Shown one piece after another: positions 10,540-21,417 of a stretch of 36,535 nt of DNA. This stretch comes from Pseudomonadota bacterium (GTDB taxonomy: Bacteria; Pseudomonadota; Gammaproteobacteria; Burkholderiales; Burkholderiaceae_C), in NCBI GenBank assembly GCA_021805825.1, contig JAJZEC010000038.1, positions 1-36,535 on the forward strand, in the 5' to 3' direction. How positions within the stretch are numbered: position 1 is the first letter of the stretch; every line of letters begins with the position of its first letter. A model generated the notes under the pieces. The model saw only the letters and a list, made by a program, of their open reading frames with translations. It had not been told where the DNA came from and did not search any database. The position numbers were made by a program, and so were the translations under genes.

Positions 10540-10908
10540 ATGATTCAGATGCAATCAAGGCTGGACGTGGCCGACAACACGGGCGCCAAAACCGTCATGT
10601 GCATCAAGGTGCTGGGCGGATCCAAGCGTCGCTACGCCGGCATCGGTGACGTCATCAAGGTCAGCGTCAAGGAGGCCGCGCCGCGCGGTCGGGTGAAGAA
10701 GGGCGAGGTGTTCAACGCGGTGGTCGTGCGTACCGCGAAGGGCGTGCGCCGTCCGGACGGTTCCCTGATCAAGTTCGACGGCAACGCGGCGGTGCTGCTC
10801 AATGCCAAGCTCGAGCCGATCGGAACCCGCATCTTCGGGCCGGTGACCCGCGAACTGCGCACCGAGCGCTTCATGAAGATTGTTTCCCTGGCACCCGAAG
10901 TGCTGTAA
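10540..10908 (+). CDS. rplN: 50S ribosomal protein L14
   Basis: L14 forms intersubunit bridges with 16S rRNA and is the docking site of the silencing factor RsfS. The 122-residue product begins [20 protein letters not shown] and carries the conserved [20 protein letters not shown] segment. The upstream in-frame extension lies in the non-coding leader and has no family similarity, so the ATG at 10540 is chosen. It is the first gene of the spc block. Confidence 0.97.
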   Translation: MIQMQSRLDVADNTGAKTVMCIKVLGGSKRRYAGIGDVIKVSVKEAAPRGRVKKGEVFNAVVVRTAKGVRRPDGSLIKFDGNAAVLLNAKLEPIGTRIFGPVTRELRTERFMKIVSLAPEVL

Positions 10909-10918
10909 GAGGTCGATG

Positions 10919-11236
10919 ATGAACAAGATCCGCAAGGGCGACGAAGTCATGGTCATCGCCGGCGCCGACAAGGGGCGTCGCGCGAAGGTGCTGGCACGCC
11001 ACGGGAGCGAGCACCTGCTCGTCGAGGGCGTGAACCTGGTCAAGCGCCATACCCGCCCGAACCCGATGCGCAACGAGACCGGTGGCATCGTGTCGAAGGA
11101 AATGCCGATCCACCAGAGCAACGTGGCGATCTACAACCCGTCGACCGGCAAGGCCGATCGGGTCGGGATGCGCGTCGCGGCGGATGGCGCCAAGACACGG
11201 GTGTTCCGTTCCAGCGGCGAAGAGATCAAGGTCTAA
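10919..11236 (+). CDS. rplX: 50S ribosomal protein L24
   Basis: L24 starts 50S assembly by binding the 5' end of 23S rRNA. The 105-residue product starts [19 protein letters not shown], which is the KOW motif. Two ATGs occur in tandem (10916, 10919); AGAGG at 10908-10912 gives better spacing for the second, which also matches the family start. It lies 10 nt after rplN and 10 nt before rplE. Confidence 0.96.
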   Translation: MNKIRKGDEVMVIAGADKGRRAKVLARHGSEHLLVEGVNLVKRHTRPNPMRNETGGIVSKEMPIHQSNVAIYNPSTGKADRVGMRVAADGAKTRVFRSSGEEIKV

Positions 11237-11246
11237 CGGGGGCGTT

Positions 11247-11786
11247 ATGTCGCGCTTGCAAGAGATGTACAAGGCCAAGGTCGTGCCGGAACTGCACAAG
11301 AGCCTTGGCTACAAGTCGGTGATGGAAGTCCCGCGCATCACCAAGATCACCCTGAACATGGGGGTCAGTGAGGCGGTCGCGGACAAGAAGATCATCGAGC
11401 ACGCGGTCGACGACCTGACGCGCATCGCCGGCCAGCGGCCGGTGGTGACCAAGGCGCGCAAGGCGATTGCCGCGTTCAAGGTGCGCGAGGGCATGCCCAT
11501 CGGCTGCTCGGTGACCCTGCGCGGGCGCCGCATGTATGAATTCCTCGATCGCCTGATCACCGTGGCGCTGCCGCGGGTGCGCGACTTTCGCGGGGTGTCG
11601 GCGCGGGCTTTCGACGGTCGCGGAAACTACAACATCGGCGTCAAGGAACAGATCATCTTCCCGGAAGTCGAATACGACAAGGTCGATGCGCTGCGTGGGC
11701 TGAACATCAGCATCACCACCACCGCGAAAACCGACGACGAGTGCAAGGCATTGCTCGCCGCCTTCCGCTTTCCCTTCAAGAACTGA
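11247..11786 (+). CDS. rplE: 50S ribosomal protein L5
   Basis: L5 binds 5S rRNA and forms a bridge to S13. The 179-residue product starts [16 protein letters not shown], with [16 protein letters not shown] and [20 protein letters not shown] in the first half and the [19 protein letters not shown] segment in the second. A GGGGG run precedes the ATG. In E. coli S8 represses the spc operon through a site near the start of this gene; I could not identify such a site by eye. Confidence 0.97.
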   Translation: MSRLQEMYKAKVVPELHKSLGYKSVMEVPRITKITLNMGVSEAVADKKIIEHAVDDLTRIAGQRPVVTKARKAIAAFKVREGMPIGCSVTLRGRRMYEFLDRLITVALPRVRDFRGVSARAFDGRGNYNIGVKEQIIFPEVEYDKVDALRGLNISITTTAKTDDECKALLAAFRFPFKN

Positions 11787-11793
11787 GTCCGCC

Positions 11794-12099
11794 ATGGCCA
11801 AGCTGTCCCTGATCAATCGCGAAAAGAAGCGCGAGAAGCTGGTGAACAAGTTCGCCGCCAAGCGTACCGAGTTGCAGGCGGTGATCGCCGATGCAGGCAA
11901 GTCCCACGACGAGCGCATGCAGGCCCGGCTGCAACTGCAGCAGCTGCCGCGCAACGCAAGCCCGACCCGGCTGCGCAACCGTTGCGCGATGACCGGCAGG
12001 CCTCGCGGCACGTTTCGCAAGTTCGGGCTGGCGCGCAACAAGATTCGCGAACTGGCTTTCCGCGGGGAAATCCCGGGTGTGACCAAGTCGAGCTGGTAA
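11794..12099 (+). CDS. rpsN: 30S ribosomal protein S14, zinc-free type
   Basis: S14 is a late-assembly protein of the 30S head. At 101 residues it is the long form and lacks the CxxC pairs of the zinc-binding short form, so it does not depend on zinc. It ends with [20 protein letters not shown] and [11 protein letters not shown]-like residues ([16 protein letters not shown]), as expected. It starts 7 nt after rplE. Confidence 0.97.
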   Translation: MAKLSLINREKKREKLVNKFAAKRTELQAVIADAGKSHDERMQARLQLQQLPRNASPTRLRNRCAMTGRPRGTFRKFGLARNKIRELAFRGEIPGVTKSSW

Positions 12100-12133
12100 G
12101 GCGCATCGTCGCAGCGCAGCGGAGAATATTTCC

Positions 12134-12529
12134 ATGAGCATGAGTGATCCCATCGCCGACATGTTGACCCGCATCCGCAACGCCCAGATGGTCGAGAAGG
12201 CCTCGGTGCGCATGCCGGCGTCCAAGCTGAAGGCGGCCATTGCCCAGGTGCTGGTCGACGAAGGCTACATCGAAGGCTTCGAGGTGTTGCGCGACGGCAG
12301 CAGGGCCGACCTGCAGATCGCGCTGAAGTACTACGCCGGACGGCCGGTGATCGAGCACATCGAGCGGGTCAGCCGCCCGGGGCTGCGCATCTACCGCGGC
12401 CGCAATGCCATCCCGCAGGTGATGAACGGCCTGGGTGTGGCCATCGTGTCGACCCCCAAGGGGGTGATGACCGACCGCAAGGCGCGCCAGACCGGCGTCG
12501 GCGGTGAAGTGCTTTGCTACGTTGCCTGA
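12134..12529 (+). CDS. rpsH: 30S ribosomal protein S8
   Basis: S8 binds the central domain of 16S rRNA and in E. coli represses the spc operon. The 131-residue product starts [18 protein letters not shown] and ends with [20 protein letters not shown], the RNA-binding C-terminal domain. The first ATG matches the usual MSMSDP start. It lies 34 nt after rpsN. Confidence 0.97.
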   Translation: MSMSDPIADMLTRIRNAQMVEKASVRMPASKLKAAIAQVLVDEGYIEGFEVLRDGSRADLQIALKYYAGRPVIEHIERVSRPGLRIYRGRNAIPQVMNGLGVAIVSTPKGVMTDRKARQTGVGGEVLCYVA

Positions 12530-12542
12530 GCGGGGGCGAACT

Positions 12543-13076
12543 ATGTCACGAGTTGCCAAGAATCCGGTCGTGCTGCCCAAGGGCGTGGAGGTCACGCTGG
12601 GCGCGCAGGACATCGCCGTCAAGGGCGCGCTGGGCGCGCTGCAGCGCGAACTGCACCCGCAGGTGAAGGTGCAGCATGCCGACGGCCGCCTGAGCTTCGC
12701 GCCGGCCGACGAGTCGCGCGAGGCGCATGCGCTGTCGGGAACCTACCGTGCCCTGGTGGCCGGGATGGTGCTGGGCGTGGACAAGGGCTTCGAGCGCAAG
12801 CTCAGCCTGGTTGGCGTCGGCTACCGCGCGCAGGTGCAGGGCAGCAAGCTCAACCTGACCCTGGGCTTCTCGCATCCGGTGGTGCGGGAGCTGCCGCCCG
12901 GGGTGAAGGCGGAGACGCCGACGCCGACGGAAATCGTGCTCAAGAGCTGCGACAAGCAGCTGGTGGGGCAGGTGGCCGCCGACATCCGCGCCATTCGTCC
13001 GCCCGAGCCCTACAAGGGCAAGGGGGTTCGCTACGCCAATGAGGTCGTGGTGATCAAGGAAACCAAGAAGAAGTGA
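12543..13076 (+). CDS. rplF: 50S ribosomal protein L6
   Basis: L6 sits near the sarcin-ricin loop and the factor-binding site. The 177-residue product is an internal duplication of one fold. It begins [20 protein letters not shown] and ends with the conserved [19 protein letters not shown] segment. A GGGGG stretch precedes the ATG at 12543, 13 nt after rpsH. Confidence 0.97.
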   Translation: MSRVAKNPVVLPKGVEVTLGAQDIAVKGALGALQRELHPQVKVQHADGRLSFAPADESREAHALSGTYRALVAGMVLGVDKGFERKLSLVGVGYRAQVQGSKLNLTLGFSHPVVRELPPGVKAETPTPTEIVLKSCDKQLVGQVAADIRAIRPPEPYKGKGVRYANEVVVIKETKKK

Positions 13077-13086
13077 GGGTCGCGAA

Positions 13087-13446
13087 ATGCTGAACAAGAA
13101 AGAAGCTCGTGTGCGCCGTGCGCGGGCGACGCGCGCCCGCATCGCCCGCCTGAATGCCACGCGCCTGGCGGTGTATCGTTCGAACACCCATATCTATGCC
13201 AGCATCCTGACCGGCGACGGTTCGCGCGTGCTGGCCAGCGCCTCGACGCTGGAGCGCGAGGTGCGCGAGCAGCTCGGTTCCGGCGGGGGCAATGTGGCCG
13301 CGGCGCAGCTCGTCGGGCGGCGTATTGCGGAGAAGGCGCGCGCTGCCGGCATCGAGCAGGTGGCATTCGACCGCGCGGGTTTCCAGTACCACGGGCGCGT
13401 GAAGGCGCTGGCGGAAGCGGCGCGCGAGGCCGGTCTGAAATTCTGA
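13087..13446 (+). CDS. rplR: 50S ribosomal protein L18
   Basis: L18 binds 5S rRNA together with L5. The 119-residue product has a basic N-terminal arm (residues 1-25, [16 protein letters not shown]), then the core ending in [20 protein letters not shown]. The length is normal. It starts 10 nt after rplF and ends 7 nt before rpsE. Confidence 0.97.
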   Translation: MLNKKEARVRRARATRARIARLNATRLAVYRSNTHIYASILTGDGSRVLASASTLEREVREQLGSGGGNVAAAQLVGRRIAEKARAAGIEQVAFDRAGFQYHGRVKALAEAAREAGLKF

Positions 13447-13453
13447 GGTTGCG

Positions 13454-13972
13454 ATGGCCAAGATCCAAGCGAAGATGAGCCCTGAAGGTCGTGACGACGG
13501 TCTGAAGGAGAAGATGATCGCGGTGAACCGCGTGACCAAGGTCGTCAAGGGCGGCCGCATCCTGGGCTTTGCCGCGCTGGCCGTGGTCGGCGACGGCGAT
13601 GGCCGCGTCGGCATGGGCAAGGGCAAGGCGCGCGAAGTGCCGGTGGCGGTGCAGAAGGCGATGGATCAGGCGCGTCGCAACATGGTCGCCGTCAAGCTCA
13701 AGAGCGGCACGCTGCACCACGAGGTGCATGGCAGCCACGCGTCGTCCGACGTCTGGATGTCGCCGGCTCCGGCCGGAACCGGGATCATCGCCGGCGGGCC
13801 GATGCGGGCGATCTTCGAGGTCGTGGGCATCACCGACGTGGTCGCCAAGAGCCATGGCTCGACCAATCCCTACAACATGGTTCGTGCCACCATCGATGGC
13901 CTGGCGCGCGCCCACACTCCCGCCGAGATCGCGATGAAGCGCGGCAAGAGTGTCGAGGAAATCGTCGGCTGA
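13454..13972 (+). CDS. rpsE: 30S ribosomal protein S5
   Basis: S5 lies at the mRNA entry site and affects decoding accuracy. The 172-residue product has the N-terminal double-stranded-RNA-binding domain ([20 protein letters not shown], about residues 20-39) and the C-terminal domain with [18 protein letters not shown]. The loop after VVKGG is where spectinomycin resistance mutations arise in E. coli; it looks wild type here. Confidence 0.97.
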   Translation: MAKIQAKMSPEGRDDGLKEKMIAVNRVTKVVKGGRILGFAALAVVGDGDGRVGMGKGKAREVPVAVQKAMDQARRNMVAVKLKSGTLHHEVHGSHASSDVWMSPAPAGTGIIAGGPMRAIFEVVGITDVVAKSHGSTNPYNMVRATIDGLARAHTPAEIAMKRGKSVEEIVG

Positions 13973-13986
13973 GGAGGTCGAAGATC

Positions 13987-14172
13987 ATGGAACAAGGCAA
14001 GCAAGTCAGGATCAAGCTGGTGCGCAGCGTGATCGGCACCCGTGCCGACCATCGCGCGACCGTGCGCGGCCTCGGATTGCGTCGGCTCAACGACGAGCGG
14101 GTGCTTCAGGACAGCGCGGCGGTGCGGGGCATGATCCGCAAGGTCTCCTATCTGGTGCAGGTGCTGGGCTGA
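13987..14172 (+). CDS. rpmD: 50S ribosomal protein L30
   Basis: L30 is a small late-assembly 50S protein. The 61-residue product ([19 protein letters not shown]) has the family's [20 protein letters not shown] segment and normal length. AGGAGGTCG upstream is a strong Shine-Dalgarno. It lies 14 nt after rpsE. Confidence 0.96.
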   Translation: MEQGKQVRIKLVRSVIGTRADHRATVRGLGLRRLNDERVLQDSAAVRGMIRKVSYLVQVLG

Positions 14173-14206
14173 GAGCCGGGCGCGGCAGACATCCGGGAAC
14201 ATCCAA

Positions 14207-14668
14207 ATGGAACTCAATACCCTTTCTCCGGGCGCAGGCTCGAAGCACCGCAGCAAGCGGGTCGGCCGCGGCATGGGCAGCGGTCTGGGCAAGACCGCCG
14301 GTCGCGGCCACAAGGGCCAGAAGTCCCGCGCCGGCGGCTACCACAAGGTCGGCTTCGAAGGCGGCCAGATGCCCCTGCAGCGTCGCCTGCCCAAGCGCGG
14401 CTTCAAGTCGCCGACGGCGGATCTGAAGGCGCAGGTGCGGCTTTCGGAACTCGCCCGCCTGCCCGGCGAGCAGGTCGACCTGCTGAGCCTGAAGGCCGCC
14501 GGTCTCGTGCCGCAGATGGCCCGCCAGGTCAAGATCTTCGCGTCGGGCAAGGTCGAGCGCGCCTTCGTCGTCGACGGCGTGGCGGTGACCCGCGGCGCGC
14601 GCGCGGCCATCGAGGCCGCCGGCGGGCGCGTGGTCGAGGCCCAGGCGCCGGATCAGGCGCAGGCCTGA
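14207..14668 (+). CDS. rplO: 50S ribosomal protein L15
   Basis: L15 is an assembly protein of the 50S subunit. The 153-residue product begins [20 protein letters not shown] and has the long basic, glycine-rich N-terminal arm ([20 protein letters not shown], about residues 21-40), then the [15 protein letters not shown] segment. It is about nine residues longer than the E. coli protein at its Ala/Gln-rich C terminus. It lies 34 nt after rpmD and 19 nt before secY. Confidence 0.97.
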   Translation: MELNTLSPGAGSKHRSKRVGRGMGSGLGKTAGRGHKGQKSRAGGYHKVGFEGGQMPLQRRLPKRGFKSPTADLKAQVRLSELARLPGEQVDLLSLKAAGLVPQMARQVKIFASGKVERAFVVDGVAVTRGARAAIEAAGGRVVEAQAPDQAQA

Positions 14669-14687
14669 GCATCGGTCGGGAAGGAAC

Positions 14688-16007
14688 ATGGCCCAGGCAG
14701 GCAAAGCACTCGGCGGCGGGAAGTACGGCGACTTGAGCAAGCGCCTGCTGTTCCTGCTGGGCGCGCTCGTGGTGTACCGCATCGGTGCGCATATCCCCGT
14801 GCCGGGCATCAACCCCGAGCAGCTGCAGAAGCTCTTCCAGAGCAATTCCAGCGGGATCCTGGGTCTGTTCAACATGTTTTCCGGTGGCGCGCTGTCGCGC
14901 TTCACGGTGTTCGCGCTGGGCATCATGCCCTACATCTCGGCATCGATCATCATGCAGCTGATGACCTATGTCGTGCCTTCGATCGAGGCGCTGAAGAAGG
15001 AAGGCCAGTCGGGGCAGCGCAAGATCACCCAGCAGACGCGCTACCTGACGCTGTTCCTGGCGGTCTTCCAGTCGCTGGGCATCGCCGTCGCGCTGGGCTC
15101 CTCGCAGGGCCTGGTGCTCGACCCGGGCATCGGCTTCCGCCTGACCGCGGTCGTCAGCCTGACCGCCGGCACCATGTTCCTGATGTGGCTGGGCGAGCAG
15201 ATCACCGAGCGCGGCCTGGGTAACGGTATCTCGATCATCATCTTCGCCGGCATCGCCAGCGGGCTGCCCGGGGCGCTCGGCGGCCTGCTCGAGCTCGTGC
15301 GCACCGGTGCGATGAGCGTGCTGGTGGCGCTGTTCGTGCTGGCCATCGTCGTCGCAGTGACCTACTTCGTGGTGTTCGTCGAGCGTGGCCAGCGCAAGAT
15401 CCTGGTCAACTACGCACGCCGCCAGGTGGGCAACAAGGTCTACGGTGGACAGTCCTCGCACCTGCCGCTGAAGCTGAACATGTCCGGGGTCATCCCGCCG
15501 ATCTTCGCGTCGTCGATCATCCTGTTGCCGGCCACCATCGTCAACTGGTTCGGTTCCGGCGCAGGCATCGGCTGGCTCAAGAGCCTGGCCGCGCTGCTGT
15601 CTCCCGGGCAGCCGATCTACGTCGCGCTGTACGCGGGGGCGATCATCTTCTTCACTTTCTTCTACACGGCGCTGGTGTTCAACAGCCGCGAGACCGCCGA
15701 CAATCTGAAGAAGAGCGGCGCCTTCATACCCGGGATCCGCCCCGGCGAGCAGACGGCGCGCTATATCGACAAGATCCTGATGCGCCTGACGCTGATCGGG
15801 GCGCTGTACATCACGCTGGTGTGCCTGCTGCCCGAGTTCCTGGTGCTCAAATACAATGTGCCGTTCAATTTCGGCGGCACCTCGCTGCTGATCATCGTCG
15901 TCGTCACGATGGACTTCATGGCCCAGGTGCAGGCCTATGCGATGTCGCACCAGTACGACGCGCTGTTGAAGCGGGCGAATTTCAAGGGCGGCGTCAGTCT
16001 GCGCTGA
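14688..16007 (+). CDS. secY: Preprotein translocase subunit SecY
   Basis: SecY forms the protein-conducting channel of the inner membrane with SecE and SecG. The 439-residue product has ten predicted membrane segments. It contains the plug region after [10 protein letters not shown], the [15 protein letters not shown] segment of helix 2, and the cytoplasmic C5 loop with [20 protein letters not shown], where SecA and ribosomes bind. AAGGA precedes the ATG. Its place between rplO and infA is the standard spc order. Confidence 0.98.
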   Translation: MAQAGKALGGGKYGDLSKRLLFLLGALVVYRIGAHIPVPGINPEQLQKLFQSNSSGILGLFNMFSGGALSRFTVFALGIMPYISASIIMQLMTYVVPSIEALKKEGQSGQRKITQQTRYLTLFLAVFQSLGIAVALGSSQGLVLDPGIGFRLTAVVSLTAGTMFLMWLGEQITERGLGNGISIIIFAGIASGLPGALGGLLELVRTGAMSVLVALFVLAIVVAVTYFVVFVERGQRKILVNYARRQVGNKVYGGQSSHLPLKLNMSGVIPPIFASSIILLPATIVNWFGSGAGIGWLKSLAALLSPGQPIYVALYAGAIIFFTFFYTALVFNSRETADNLKKSGAFIPGIRPGEQTARYIDKILMRLTLIGALYITLVCLLPEFLVLKYNVPFNFGGTSLLIIVVVTMDFMAQVQAYAMSHQYDALLKRANFKGGVSLR

Positions 16008-16036
16008 ATCGAGGTCGTGCACGTGTTCCAGCACCC

Positions 16037-16255
16037 ATGTCCAAGGACGACGCCATACAGATGCAGGGCGAGGTCGTGGAAAACCTGCCCAATGCCACGT
16101 TCCGGGTGAGGCTGGAAAACGGTCATGTCGTGCTCGGTCATATCTCCGGCAAGATGCGCATGCATTACATCCGCATCCTTCCGGGGGACAAGGTCACGGT
16201 GGAACTGACCCCCTACGATTTGACGCGTGCGCGGATTGTGTTCCGCGCCAAATGA
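16037..16255 (+). CDS. infA: Translation initiation factor IF-1
   Basis: IF-1 blocks the A site of the 30S subunit during initiation and supports IF-2 and IF-3. The 72-residue OB-fold product begins [20 protein letters not shown] and ends [16 protein letters not shown], the exact family length. No good Shine-Dalgarno lies just before the ATG (the nearest GAGG is about 23 nt upstream), so it may depend on coupling to secY, which ends 29 nt earlier. Confidence 0.97.
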   Translation: MSKDDAIQMQGEVVENLPNATFRVRLENGHVVLGHISGKMRMHYIRILPGDKVTVELTPYDLTRARIVFRAK

Positions 16256-16267
16256 AAGAGGTAAACG

Positions 16268-16381
16268 ATGAAAGTCAGTGCGTCCATCAAGAAGATGTGC
16301 AGGAATTGCAAGATCATCCGCCGCAAGGGAGTGGTGCGGGTGATCTGCACCGACCCGCGCCACAAGCAGCGCCAGGGTTGA
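16268..16381 (+). CDS. rpmJ: 50S ribosomal protein L36, zinc-binding type
   Basis: L36 is the smallest 50S protein and stabilises 23S rRNA near L6. The 37-residue product starts [20 protein letters not shown]. Its Cys11, Cys14, Cys27 and His32 are the four zinc ligands, so this is the zinc-binding (C+) form. AGAGG lies just upstream of the ATG. It starts 12 nt after infA and ends 27 nt before rpsM. Confidence 0.96.
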   Translation: MKVSASIKKMCRNCKIIRRKGVVRVICTDPRHKQRQG

Positions 16382-16408
16382 GCTGCGCTTATTGCATCGA
16401 GGAATTCC

Positions 16409-16774
16409 ATGGCCCGTATCGCTGGTATCAACATCCCTCCGCATCAGCACGCCGAAATCGGCCTGACTGCAATCTACGGCATCGGCCGCACCACCGCGCG
16501 CAAGATCTGCGAGGCGGCCGGGGTGGCCTTCTCGACCAAGGTGAAGGACATCTCCGACGCCGAGCTCGAGCGCATCCGCGAGCAGGTGGGGAACTACGTG
16601 ATCGAGGGAGACCTGCGTCGCGAGGTCTCGATCAACATCAAGCGCCTGATGGATCTGGGTTGCTACCGCGGTATGCGCCACCGCCGCGGCCTGCCGGTGC
16701 GCGGCCAGCGCACGCGTACCAACGCCCGCACCCGCAAGGGGCCGCGCAAGGGCGCCGCCGCGTTGAAGAAATAA
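16409..16774 (+). CDS. rpsM: 30S ribosomal protein S13
   Basis: S13 sits in the 30S head, contacts the P-site tRNA and bridges to L5. The 121-residue product starts [20 protein letters not shown], has the helix-two-turn-helix [17 protein letters not shown], and ends in a basic tail ([19 protein letters not shown]). GAGGAATTCC gives the Shine-Dalgarno. It opens the alpha-operon part of the cluster. Confidence 0.97.
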   Translation: MARIAGINIPPHQHAEIGLTAIYGIGRTTARKICEAAGVAFSTKVKDISDAELERIREQVGNYVIEGDLRREVSINIKRLMDLGCYRGMRHRRGLPVRGQRTRTNARTRKGPRKGAAALKK

Positions 16775-16792
16775 GCTCTCAAGGATCACGTC

Positions 16793-17197
16793 ATGGCTAA
16801 AGGTTCATCCACCGGTTCGGCGCAGCGGGCGCGCAAGAAGGTCCGCAAGAATGTCGCGGACGGCATTGCGCATGTGCATGCGTCCTTCAACAACACCATC
16901 ATCACCATCACCGACCGCCAGGGCAACGCCTTGTCGTGGGCCTCTTCGGGTGGCCAGGGCTTCAAGGGCTCGCGCAAGTCGACTCCCTTCGCCGCCCAGG
17001 TCGCCGCGGAGAATGCCGGCCGCCAGGCCATCGAGTGCGGCATCAAGCAGCTCGAGGTGCGCATCAAGGGCCCGGGGCCGGGCCGCGAATCCGCGGTGCG
17101 CGCGCTCAACGGCCTCGGCATCAAGGTGATGCAGATTTCCGACGTCACCCCGGTTCCGCACAACGGCTGCCGTCCGCCCAAGCGCCGGCGCATCTGA
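16793..17197 (+). CDS. rpsK: 30S ribosomal protein S11
   Basis: S11 is on the 30S platform near the E site. The 134-residue product has the conserved [20 protein letters not shown] and [19 protein letters not shown] segments and the basic C-terminal [18 protein letters not shown]. The length is typical of betaproteobacteria. It lies 18 nt after rpsM and is followed by a 143-nt structured gap before rpsD. Confidence 0.97.
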   Translation: MAKGSSTGSAQRARKKVRKNVADGIAHVHASFNNTIITITDRQGNALSWASSGGQGFKGSRKSTPFAAQVAAENAGRQAIECGIKQLEVRIKGPGPGRESAVRALNGLGIKVMQISDVTPVPHNGCRPPKRRRI

Positions 17198-17247
17198 GCA
17201 GGATCCGGGGCGAGCGGAGCCGCGTTCGGCGGCGCCGCCAGCCTCCC

Positions 17248-17316
17248 GCCGCAACAGCGGCATAAGCCCACTGCCGGCGCCCACCGGGCGCAGGCTCCCG
17301 CGGCGGCATGCCGCGG
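17248..17316 (+). promoter_or_regulatory. Three hairpins in the rpsK-rpsD gap
   Basis: The 143-nt gap upstream of rpsD has three perfect inverted repeats in a row: 17248-17252 with 17257-17261, 17277-17282 with 17286-17291, and 17298-17304 with 17310-17316. No T run follows, so these are not terminators. The last ends 24 nt before the GTG of rpsD. S4 is the known repressor of the alpha operon in E. coli, where it binds a pseudoknot upstream of rpsM; whether this region plays such a part here is unknown. Confidence 0.5.
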
Positions 17317-17340
17317 CAGAACGATCGAAGGACTCCTGAA

Positions 17341-17964
17341 GTGGCACGTTACCTCGGCCCGAAGGCCAAACTCTCCCGGCGCGAAGGCGCCGACCTGTTC
17401 CTCAAGAGCGCCCGCCGCGGCATCGAATCCAAGGCGAAGTTCGACACCAAGCCCGGCCAGCATGGACGTACCTCGGGTGCCCGGCAGTCGGACTATGCGA
17501 GCCAGCTGCGCGAGAAGCAGAAGGTCAAGCGCATGTACGGACTGCTGGAGAAGCAGTTCCACCGCACCTACGAGAAGGCGCAGAGCCTGCGTGGCAACAC
17601 CGGGGTGCTGCTGCTGACCCTGCTCGAACAGCGCCTGGACAACGTCGTGTACCGCGCCGGTTTCGCTTCCACCCGCGCCGAGGCGCGCCAGCTGGTCAGC
17701 CACCGCGCGATCGAGGTCGACGGCCACGTGTGCGACATCCCCTCGGCGCAGGTCGCGCCCGGCCAGAAGGTGTCCGTGCGCGAGAAGGCGCGCAAGCAGC
17801 TGCGCATCGCCGATGCGCTGAAGCTCGCCGAAGGCAACGGCTTCCCGGCCTGGATGCAGGTCGAGGTGTCGAAGATGGAAGCCGTCTTCAAGAAGGCCCC
17901 GGATCGCGACGAATACGGCAGCGACATCAACGAGTCGCTGATCGTCGAACTCTATTCGCGTTGA
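17341..17964 (+). CDS. rpsD: 30S ribosomal protein S4
   Basis: S4 nucleates 30S assembly at the five-way junction of 16S rRNA. I start it at the GTG at 17341 (207 residues, reading [20 protein letters not shown] after the initiator), because the family starts MARY and GAAGGA lies at a good distance. The frame upstream is open but is leader sequence. The S4 domain ([20 protein letters not shown]) is near residues 99-118. It lacks the N-terminal zinc knuckle of some Gram-positive S4 proteins. Confidence 0.96.
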   Translation: MARYLGPKAKLSRREGADLFLKSARRGIESKAKFDTKPGQHGRTSGARQSDYASQLREKQKVKRMYGLLEKQFHRTYEKAQSLRGNTGVLLLTLLEQRLDNVVYRAGFASTRAEARQLVSHRAIEVDGHVCDIPSAQVAPGQKVSVREKARKQLRIADALKLAEGNGFPAWMQVEVSKMEAVFKKAPDRDEYGSDINESLIVELYSR

Positions 17965-18008
17965 TGTCCGGCGTGCGGTGCGCGATCCGCGCGCGCCGCC
18001 GCCCACCC

Positions 18009-18025
18009 TGCGGGCCCTGCCCGCA
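18009..18025 (+). other. Hairpin between rpsD and rpoA
   Basis: TGCGGGC (18009-18015) pairs perfectly with GCCCGCA (18019-18025) around a 3-nt loop. There is no T run. It lies 44 nt after the rpsD stop in a 108-nt gap that otherwise holds only the rpoA ribosome binding site. Confidence 0.4.
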
Positions 18026-18072
18026 TCTCAGCCTTATCCGTGTAACGAGCGGAGGGTATTGAAGGAATGTCC

Positions 18073-19065
18073 ATGCAAACCGCACTCCTGCGTCCGAAGT
18101 CCATCCAGGTCGAGAGCCTGGGCCCGCTGCGCGCCAAGGTCACCCTCGAGCCCTTCGAGCGCGGCTACGGCCACACCCTGGGCAATGCGCTGCGTCGCGT
18201 GCTGCTGTCGTCGCTGGTGGGTTACGCGCCCACCGAAGTCAGCATCAACGGCGTGCTGCACGAGTATTCGGTGGTCGATGGACTGCAGGAAGACGTGATC
18301 GCCGTGCTGCTGAACCTCAAGGGCGTGGTGTTCAAGCTCCACAACCGTGACGAGGTCACGCTGTCGCTGCGCAAGGAAGGCGAGGGGGTGGTCACCGCCT
18401 CCGACATCCAGACCCCGCACGATGTCGAAATCGTCAACCCCGACCATGTGATCGCGCACCTCTCGCAGCAGGGCAAGCTGGACATGCAGATCAAGGTCGA
18501 GAAAGGGCGTGGCTACGTCCCCGGCAACCTGCGTCGCTACGCCGACGAAGGCGGCAAGACCATCGGGCGCATCGTGCTCGACGCCTCCTTCTCGCCGGTG
18601 CGCCGGGTCAGCTACGCGGTGGAGAACGCGCGCGTCGAGCAGCGCACCGACCTCGACAAGCTGGTGATGGAAATCGAGACCAACGGCTCGATCAGCGCGG
18701 AGGAGGCCATCCGCACCTCGGCGCGCATTTTGGTCGAGCAACTCTCGGTGTTCGCGAGCCTGGAAGGCGCCGAGAAGGCGCTGGAGGCGGCCGGCGCGGC
18801 CAGCGCGCAGCAGTTCGACCCGATCCTGCTGCGCCCGGTGGACGACCTCGAACTGACCGTGCGCTCGGCCAACTGCCTGAAGGCCGAGAACATCTACTAC
18901 ATCGGCGACCTGATCCAGCGCAGCGAAACCGAATTGCTGAAGACCCCCAACCTGGGCCGCAAGTCCCTGAACGAGATCAAGGAAGTGCTCGCCGCGCGCG
19001 GACTCACGCTGGGCATGAAGCTGGAGAGCTGGCCGCCGGCCGAACTCGATACCCGCAACCCCTGA
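18073..19065 (+). CDS. rpoA: DNA-directed RNA polymerase subunit alpha
   Basis: The alpha subunit dimerises to start polymerase assembly, and its C-terminal domain binds UP elements and activators. I choose the ATG at 18073 (330 residues, [16 protein letters not shown]): AAGGA is 6 nt before it, and betaproteobacterial homologues start MQ. The ATG at 18067 would add two residues. The N-terminal domain has [20 protein letters not shown] (about residues 30-50). The C-terminal domain has Arg264, equivalent to the DNA-contacting Arg265 of E. coli, and [18 protein letters not shown]. Confidence 0.97.
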   Translation: MQTALLRPKSIQVESLGPLRAKVTLEPFERGYGHTLGNALRRVLLSSLVGYAPTEVSINGVLHEYSVVDGLQEDVIAVLLNLKGVVFKLHNRDEVTLSLRKEGEGVVTASDIQTPHDVEIVNPDHVIAHLSQQGKLDMQIKVEKGRGYVPGNLRRYADEGGKTIGRIVLDASFSPVRRVSYAVENARVEQRTDLDKLVMEIETNGSISAEEAIRTSARILVEQLSVFASLEGAEKALEAAGAASAQQFDPILLRPVDDLELTVRSANCLKAENIYYIGDLIQRSETELLKTPNLGRKSLNEIKEVLAARGLTLGMKLESWPPAELDTRNP

Positions 19066-19144
19066 GGGATCGGCGGGGACATACCGAAGGGAGCCGGTAC
19101 CTGATACGGCCGGCCCGAAGAAACCTGCAACAAGGACATCCATC

Positions 19145-19540
19145 ATGCGTCACGGACACGGCCTGCGCAAACTCAACCGCACCTCGAGCCATCGACTGGC
19201 GATGCTTCGCAACATGGCGAACTCCCTGATCGACCACGAGGTGATCAAGACCACCGTGCCGAAGGCCAAGGAACTGCGCCGCGTGGTCGAGCCGCTGATC
19301 ACCCTGGGCAAGAAGCCTTCGCTGGCGAACCGCCGGCTGGCCTTCGACCGCCTGCGCGACCGCCGCTCGGTGGTCAAGCTGTTCGGGGAACTCGGCGAGC
19401 GCTACCGCGACCGTCCGGGCGGCTACACCCGCATCCTGAAGTTCGGCTGGCGTGTGGGCGACAACGCTCCGATGGCCATCGTCGAACTCGTCGACCGCCC
19501 CGAGCCGAGCACGGCTTCCGAGGACAAGGCGGCCGAGTAA
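19145..19540 (+). CDS. rplQ: 50S ribosomal protein L17
   Basis: L17 lies near the tunnel exit. The 131-residue product starts [20 protein letters not shown] and has the conserved [20 protein letters not shown] segment. AAGGA precedes the ATG. It ends the ribosomal super-cluster; the next gene, 77 nt on, is unrelated. Confidence 0.97.
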   Translation: MRHGHGLRKLNRTSSHRLAMLRNMANSLIDHEVIKTTVPKAKELRRVVEPLITLGKKPSLANRRLAFDRLRDRRSVVKLFGELGERYRDRPGGYTRILKFGWRVGDNAPMAIVELVDRPEPSTASEDKAAE

Positions 19541-19550
19541 GCTGCATCAG

Positions 19551-19597
19551 GCGCCCGAGCGCGGGCGCGGCCGCGCAGGGTCACGCTCCGTGCGCGG
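19551..19597 (+). terminator. Two GC-rich hairpins after rplQ
   Basis: GCGCCCG (19551-19557) pairs with CGGGCGC (19562-19568), and CCGCGCA (19571-19577) with TGCGCGG (19591-19597). They start 10 nt after the rplQ stop, where the alpha operon should end. No T run follows, so any termination would be Rho-dependent or inefficient, and readthrough into the ABC genes is possible. Confidence 0.35.
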
Positions 19598-19617
19598 TCG
19601 CGAATGCGCGGGCGCGA

Positions 19618-20601
<984 letters not shown>

Positions 20602-20616
20602 AGAGGCGGCAGCACG

Positions 20617-21417
20617 ATGCACCCCGTTCCGGCCCAGTCCCCGGCTCCGTCGCAGCGGCGGCCGCGCTGGCGCTTCGTCGCCGTCTGGAGGCGCAACGCG
20701 CTGGTGTGGCGCAAGCTGGCGCTGGCCAGCCTGGTCGCTCATGTGGCCGAGCCGCTGCTGACCCTGGCCGCCTTCGGCTGGGGCGTGGGCTCGCTGGTCG
20801 GCAAGGTGCATGGCGTGCCCTACATCGCCTTCCTGGCCTCGGGCAGCATCTGCATGGGGGTGATGAACGCCGCCAGTTTCGAGGCCCTGTACTCGAGCTT
20901 CTCGCGCATGCATGTGCAACGCACCTGGGACGCCATCCTGCTCACCCCAACGGGCCTCGACGACGTGCTGCTCGGCGAGTTGCTGTGGGCGGCGACCAAA
21001 TCCTTGCTCAGTGGGCTGGCGCTGCTGCTGGTGGTGGCGGCGCTGGGCATCTGCCGCGAGCCGACGATGCTGCTGGCCTTGCCGCTGCTGGCGCTGGCCG
21101 GCTCGATGTTCGCCGCGCTGGCGCTGGTGGTCAACGCGCTTGCGCGTTCCTACGATTTTTTCACCTACTACATCACCCTGGTGCTCACGCCCATGAGCTT
21201 CCTGTCGGGAATCTTCTTTCCCCTCTCGGCCATGCCGACCTGGCTGCAGCGGCTGGCGAGGGTGCTTCCGCTGCACTGCGCGGTCGGTCTCGTGCGCCCG
21301 CTGTTCTTCGGCCGCGTCGATCCCGCGTTCGCGCTCCACCTGGCGCTGCTGCTGGGTTACCTCGGCGCCGGTTGGTGGTTGGCGCGCCATCTGACGCAGC
21401 GGCGCTTCCGCGCCTGA
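20617..21417 (+). CDS. nodJ: NodJ-type ABC-2 transporter permease
   Basis: This is the membrane partner of the upstream ATPase. The 266-residue protein has a basic N terminus, RPRWRFVAVWRRNALVWRK, and about six hydrophobic segments, the first near residues 37-60. The ABC-2 signature is recognisable in TLVLTPMSFLSGIFFPLSAM (about 187-206). GAGGCGG precedes the ATG. The pair would form an inner-membrane exporter, probably for a lipid-linked or glycan substrate; that last point is inference. Confidence 0.8.
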   Translation: MHPVPAQSPAPSQRRPRWRFVAVWRRNALVWRKLALASLVAHVAEPLLTLAAFGWGVGSLVGKVHGVPYIAFLASGSICMGVMNAASFEALYSSFSRMHVQRTWDAILLTPTGLDDVLLGELLWAATKSLLSGLALLLVVAALGICREPTMLLALPLLALAGSMFAALALVVNALARSYDFFTYYITLVLTPMSFLSGIFFPLSAMPTWLQRLARVLPLHCAVGLVRPLFFGRVDPAFALHLALLLGYLGAGWWLARHLTQRRFRA

